Shown piece by piece: positions 59,674 to 64,000 of a stretch of 64,000 nt of DNA (its first letter is position 1; every line of letters begins with the position of its first letter). Source of the stretch: Candidatus Zixiibacteriota bacterium (GTDB lineage: Bacteria > Desulfobacterota > Binatia > UBA9968); the NCBI GenBank assembly GCA_035574315.1, contig DATLYW010000053.1:103802-167801 (forward strand). The letters are read 5' to 3'. Made by a program: the position numbers and the translations under genes. The notes under the pieces are model-generated. The model had not been told where the DNA came from and did not search any database. It was given only the letters and a program-made list of their open reading frames with translations.

Positions 59674-62600
59674 GTTGAAACGATGATCCCGATGAAGAGG
59701 GAACTGAAACACCAGACGCGGCGGCCCGCTCGCTTGTACTCCAACGGTTGAAACGATGATCCCGATGAAGAGGGAACTGAAACGTATCCGTCTCTTGTCG
59801 TCCTTGCCCTGCCACCCGAGTTGAAACGATGATCCCGATGAAGAGGGAACTGAAACGCGCAGATGTTCGCCACTCCGATCCGGCCTGGGGGTTGAAACGA
59901 TGATCCCGATGAAGAGGGAACTGAAACGGTGAAGTCCCCGCGCGGCAGGGTCCAGAGGCCCCCCGTTGAAACGATGATCCCGATGAAGAGGGAACTGAAA
60001 CGCGAGGCGGTGGTCGAGGGAGCGAAGAAAGTTGGCGGTTGAAACGATGATCCCGATGAAGAGGGAACTGAAACTGAAGATCGTGAAGTCGCTGGAATCC
60101 TACTGTGAGTTGAAACGATGATCCCGATGAAGAGGGAACTGAAACACGGCAAGTACCCGGAATTCCGCTTCAAGGCGGTCAAGTTGAAACGATGATCCCG
60201 ATGAAGAGGGAACTGAAACGCCGCATCCACTGGGTCATCGTCGGCGGCGAGAGCGGTTGAAACGATGATCCCGATGAAGAGGGAACTGAAACTTGTACGC
60301 CTCTCCATCCTTTGTCCGTGCGTCCTGGGTTGAAACGATGATCCCGATGAAGAGGGAACTGAAACTCAAGTGAACCGGCCTGCAACTCTCGGGGCCGAAC
60401 CGTTGAAACGATGATCCCGATGAAGAGGGAACTGAAACGGAATTCGTCCTTATCTGGTATTGAGGTAGTATCAGGTTGAAACGATGATCCCGATGAAGAG
60501 GGAACTGAAACGCAAGTTCAACGAGGCCGTGCAGGCTGAGCTGGAACGGGTTGAAACGATGATCCCGATGAAGAGGGAACTGAAACATGCACCCCTCGTG
60601 GGCAAGCAGCGTGCGCGACCAAGTTGAAACGATGATCCCGATGAAGAGGGAACTGAAACGGATTGCCGTCAAAGCGGTCCTGGAACTCGAAAACGTTGAA
60701 ACGATGATCCCGATGAAGAGGGAACTGAAACGCGCTCGCACTGGCGCAGCCCTCCGGCCCGCAGCCGAGGTTGAAACGATGATCCCGATGAAGAGGGAAC
60801 TGAAACTTTAGGCCTTTTCGAGGAAATCACCCTCGCCGGGCGTTGAAACGATGATCCCGATGAAGAGGGAACTGAAACACGCGTCGGCGTCGCGGGTGGT
60901 GGCGGCGGAACCGGTTGAAACGATGATCCCGATGAAGAGGGAACTGAAACGTGATTACCAATGTGTCCCTTGACTTGACGTATCGGAGTTGAAACGATGA
61001 TCCCGATGAAGAGGGAACTGAAACATCGAGGCTTCGGACGAGGTCAAGAACGAGATCCAGAAGTTGAAACGATGATCCCGATGAAGAGGGAACTGAAACT
61101 CTGAAAAACGCCGAACGTTCTCGTGGGACGGCAGCCAGTTGAAACGATGATCCCGATGAAGAGGGAACTGAAACCCGGCTCGCGTTCGTAGTGGAGATAC
61201 CCGAGGTTTACGTTGAAACGATGATCCCGATGAAGAGGGAACTGAAACCGGTAGACCCTGCCCAGGATGCGCCCGAACGCATCCCTTGTTGAAACGATGA
61301 TCCCGATGAAGAGGGAACTGAAACTTACCAGAGCGATCTCCCCGCCCGCTCCGGCATGGGGGTTGAAACGATGATCCCGATGAAGAGGGAACTGAAACAA
61401 GGGGGCGGCCACCAACAGCCGCCCCTTCAAGGGCAAGTTGAAACGATGATCCCGATGAAGAGGGAACTGAAACAGGGCCTGATCGTCAACCTTCAGTTCA
61501 CCGCGCCATGTTGAAACGATGATCCCGATGAAGAGGGAACTGAAACGGACCACGCCCCTCTCGTCCATGTGCAAAATCTGCGTTGTTGAAACGATGATCC
61601 CGATGAAGAGGGAACTGAAACGAGAAGGTGGTTTCCGACAGTCAAGGTGACTTCATCGTTGAAACGATGATCCCGATGAAGAGGGAACTGAAACCGATGG
61701 TTCCGACAAGAGTATACCCTATGGCCGCACCGTTGAAACGATGATCCCGATGAAGAGGGAACTGAAACACTCGGCGTTGAACATGGCGAACTTGTCGCCA
61801 TCGGTTGAAACGATGATCCCGATGAAGAGGGAACTGAAACTCGACAAACACCGGCACAACGTTGGTCGTCGTCAGGTTGAAACGATGATCCCGATGAAGA
61901 GGGAACTGAAACCGCGGCGCAAAAGGGGTCGTTCTCGTTGTAGTACGCGTTGAAACGATGATCCCGATGAAGAGGGAACTGAAACTACGACACCGTGGTA
62001 AGCATCCCTGCCCTCGTATCGGTTGAAACGATGATCCCGATGAAGAGGGAACTGAAACCCGTTTATTCGTGATACAGGCCCGCATGGAATATGTGTTGAA
62101 ACGATGATCCCGATGAAGAGGGAACTGAAACGACACGCCTTTAAGACGTTCGGATTCTCCGGGCAATTGGTTGAAACGATGATCCCGATGAAGAGGGAAC
62201 TGAAACTGTTTTCTTAAGGCACGCACTCATCCCGGCCTCGTCGTTGAAACGATGATCCCGATGAAGAGGGAACTGAAACTGTAGCAAGACCCAGGTCTGT
62301 TTATCGCAGTCGGAGTTGAAACGATGATCCCGATGAAGAGGGAACTGAAACACTTGTATAAAATGGTACCCGGGTTGTCAAGGCTTCAAGTTGAAACGAT
62401 GATCCCGATGAAGAGGGAACTGAAACAGTTGGCAAGAGCCGCCGGGACACCACGGAGAGGACCGTTGAAACGATGATCCCGATGAAGAGGGAACTGAAAC
62501 CGACAGGCCGGTCGGGGACGCCATCGGCACCCGACCGTTGAAACGATGATCCCGATGAAGAGGGAACTGAAACGAGGTTAAACCCGCCGAGCAAGCCGCG

Positions 62601-63965
62601 GTCGAAGTCGTTGAAACGATGATCCCGATGAAGAGGGAACTGAAACGGAAAGGCGGGCGGCGGATCAAAGATCAGAAAATCAGTTGAAACGATGATCCCG
62701 ATGAAGAGGGAACTGAAACCTTTCCAGGTAGCCGTGCCACTGGATTTTGCAATCGGTTGAAACGATGATCCCGATGAAGAGGGAACTGAAACGGAGTCAT
62801 CTACCGTGTGTTCTCCAAGGTCGACCCTGTTGAAACGATGATCCCGATGAAGAGGGAACTGAAACTCGCGGCGGCGCGAAGGAGGCTCACGGCTCTAGGG
62901 TTGAAACGATGATCCCGATGAAGAGGGAACTGAAACCCATCGATGCCGATCGCGCGGCGGACTTCGCCGCCGTTGAAACGATGATCCCGATGAAGAGGGA
63001 ACTGAAACTCCCTTCTCCTGCCGGGATCCGCCCGGCGCGGATCAGTTGAAACGATGATCCCGATGAAGAGGGAACTGAAACAGGGACTTCTGCCGGTCCC
63101 GGATCGCCTTCACCTGGTTGAAACGATGATCCCGATGAAGAGGGAACTGAAACGTGGAAAAGAAGATCGGGATCTGATCCGAAGCTAGTGCGAGGGTTGA
63201 AACGATGATCCCGATGAAGAGGGAACTGAAACTTAGGCCGCCACCTGATCGCCAATGGCGCCGCCTATGGTTGAAACGATGATCCCGATGAAGAGGGAAC
63301 TGAAACTCAACCGCTACTCCGAGACGCCCGACGACGCCGCGGAAGTTGAAACGATGATCCCGATGAAGAGGGAACTGAAACGCAGTTGTCACATACACAT
63401 GTTAGTTCATGCGAGCCGTTGAAACGATGATCCCGATGAAGAGGGAACTGAAACAGTTCCGCCAGCATCTCCGCCCAGAGCATTTCCCAGTTGAAACGAT
63501 GATCCCGATGAAGAGGGAACTGAAACAGGCCTGGCTCGGGGCGGTCGACGGCACCCTCTATCGTTGAAACGATGATCCCGATGAAGAGGGAACTGAAACA
63601 TTGATGCCAATCCGACCAATTTCAACCACATGGTGTTGAAACGATGATCCCGATGAAGAGGGAACTGAAACGGAAGCACGAGGTAACGATTCGGGTGGAA
63701 TCTCCAAGTTGAAACGATGATCCCGATGAAGAGGGAACTGAAACGGATAAACGCCGAGTTCAAGCCGGTGCGGGACAAGCAGGTTGAAACGATGATCCCG
63801 ATGAAGAGGGAACTGAAACAAAAGAATCTTCGTGAACTCGATGAGCGATCTCTTCCGTTGAAACGATGATCCCGATGAAGAGGGAACTGAAACATATCGC
63901 GTCAGCGGACGATCCACGGCTTGCGGCGGTTGAAACGATGATCCCGATCAAGAGGGAACTGAAAC
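59674..63965 (+). CRISPR. CRISPR array, at least 59 repeats of 37 nt, 58 spacers
   Basis: The 37-nt repeat starts GTTGAAACGATGATCCCGAT and ends AGAGGGAACTGAAAC. I located 59 copies between 59674 and 63965, spaced 71-79 nt apart, giving spacers of 34-42 nt. Only the last copy shows a change (G to C at 63949). The final 35 bases of the window have spacer length, so the array may continue. The repeat ends in ACTGAAAC, a likely 8-nt crRNA handle. The spacers themselves appear unrelated to each other. Confidence 0.98.
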
Positions 63966-64000
63966 ATAACGGGAAGGTAAGACGGAGGAACCGATGAGCG

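Noticed and set aside
59655..63951. Many minus-strand peptides with repeated FQFPLHRDHRFN, VSVPSSSGSSFQ and FSSLFIGIIVST
   Set aside because: They are three-frame translations of the CRISPR repeat, not proteins.
63994..64000. A possible ATG with GGAGG upstream at the right edge
   Set aside because: It lies in what is probably the next spacer; three codons cannot support a gene.

Overview
The window is GC-rich, densely packed bacterial DNA. It contains a CarD-type RNA polymerase regulator, EF-P, FCD-type GntR control, several molybdenum hydroxylases, tripartite-tricarboxylate (Bug) binding proteins and a UbiD decarboxylase. That mixture fits an uncultured soil or groundwater lineage such as Binatota, Rokubacteria or a deltaproteobacterial relative. 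This placement is inference; no rRNA or tRNA gene was seen.

Region 1 (1-12.5 kb) is a divergent catabolic cluster. A GntR/FCD regulator heads a leftward operon: dihydropyrimidinase/allantoinase-like amidohydrolase, CoxM-, CoxS- and CoxL-type molybdenum hydroxylase subunits, then a YVTN beta-propeller cut by the window edge. A rightward operon encodes a NitT/TauT-type ATPase, a fused two-domain permease, a second (FbpC/PotA-type) ATPase and a UbiD-family decarboxylase, closed by a strong terminator. The control region holds two divergent promoters and a near-ideal operator palindrome.

Region 2 (12.5-24 kb) is mostly housekeeping: CarD and a small basic protein, a lone CoxL-like subunit, an NMT1-like binding protein, a HAD hydrolase, a leaderless nicotinamidase, an inositol-phosphatase-like enzyme, two Rieske proteins, HIT, glutamate dehydrogenase, EF-P, CoaE and glutaredoxin.

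Region 3 (24-31.2 kb) looks like genomic-island DNA. A decayed IS5-type transposase is followed by same-strand genes of mostly unknown function separated by attC-like hairpins with extrahelical bases, as in an integron cassette array lacking a visible integrase. The last cassette gene is frameshifted and runs into a large YD-repeat/FG-GAP surface protein.

Region 4 (31.2-46.5 kb) is catabolic again: an Fe(III)-type binding protein, a DUF6282 protein, a UGSC-family selenoprotein with an in-frame TGA and a SECIS-like hairpin, its partner, two Bug-type binding proteins around a split ThDP decarboxylase, a Tat-exported CoxS/CoxL/CoxM complex with an extra Cys-rich loop and a membrane cytochrome b, and a WYL regulator.

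Region 5 (46.5-64 kb) is a CRISPR-Cas locus resembling subtype I-A: an HD protein, Cas3 helicase-HD, Cas8-like, small subunit, Cas7, Cas5 and an unrecognised 168-aa protein; then HTH regulator, Cas6, Cas1, Cas2, Cas4 and an array of at least 59 repeats of 37 nt. Two non-cas cargo segments (an ORF6N protein and two lipoproteins) interrupt it. Each is bounded by related 16-24 bp palindromes, and the first is also flanked by a 171-bp duplication.
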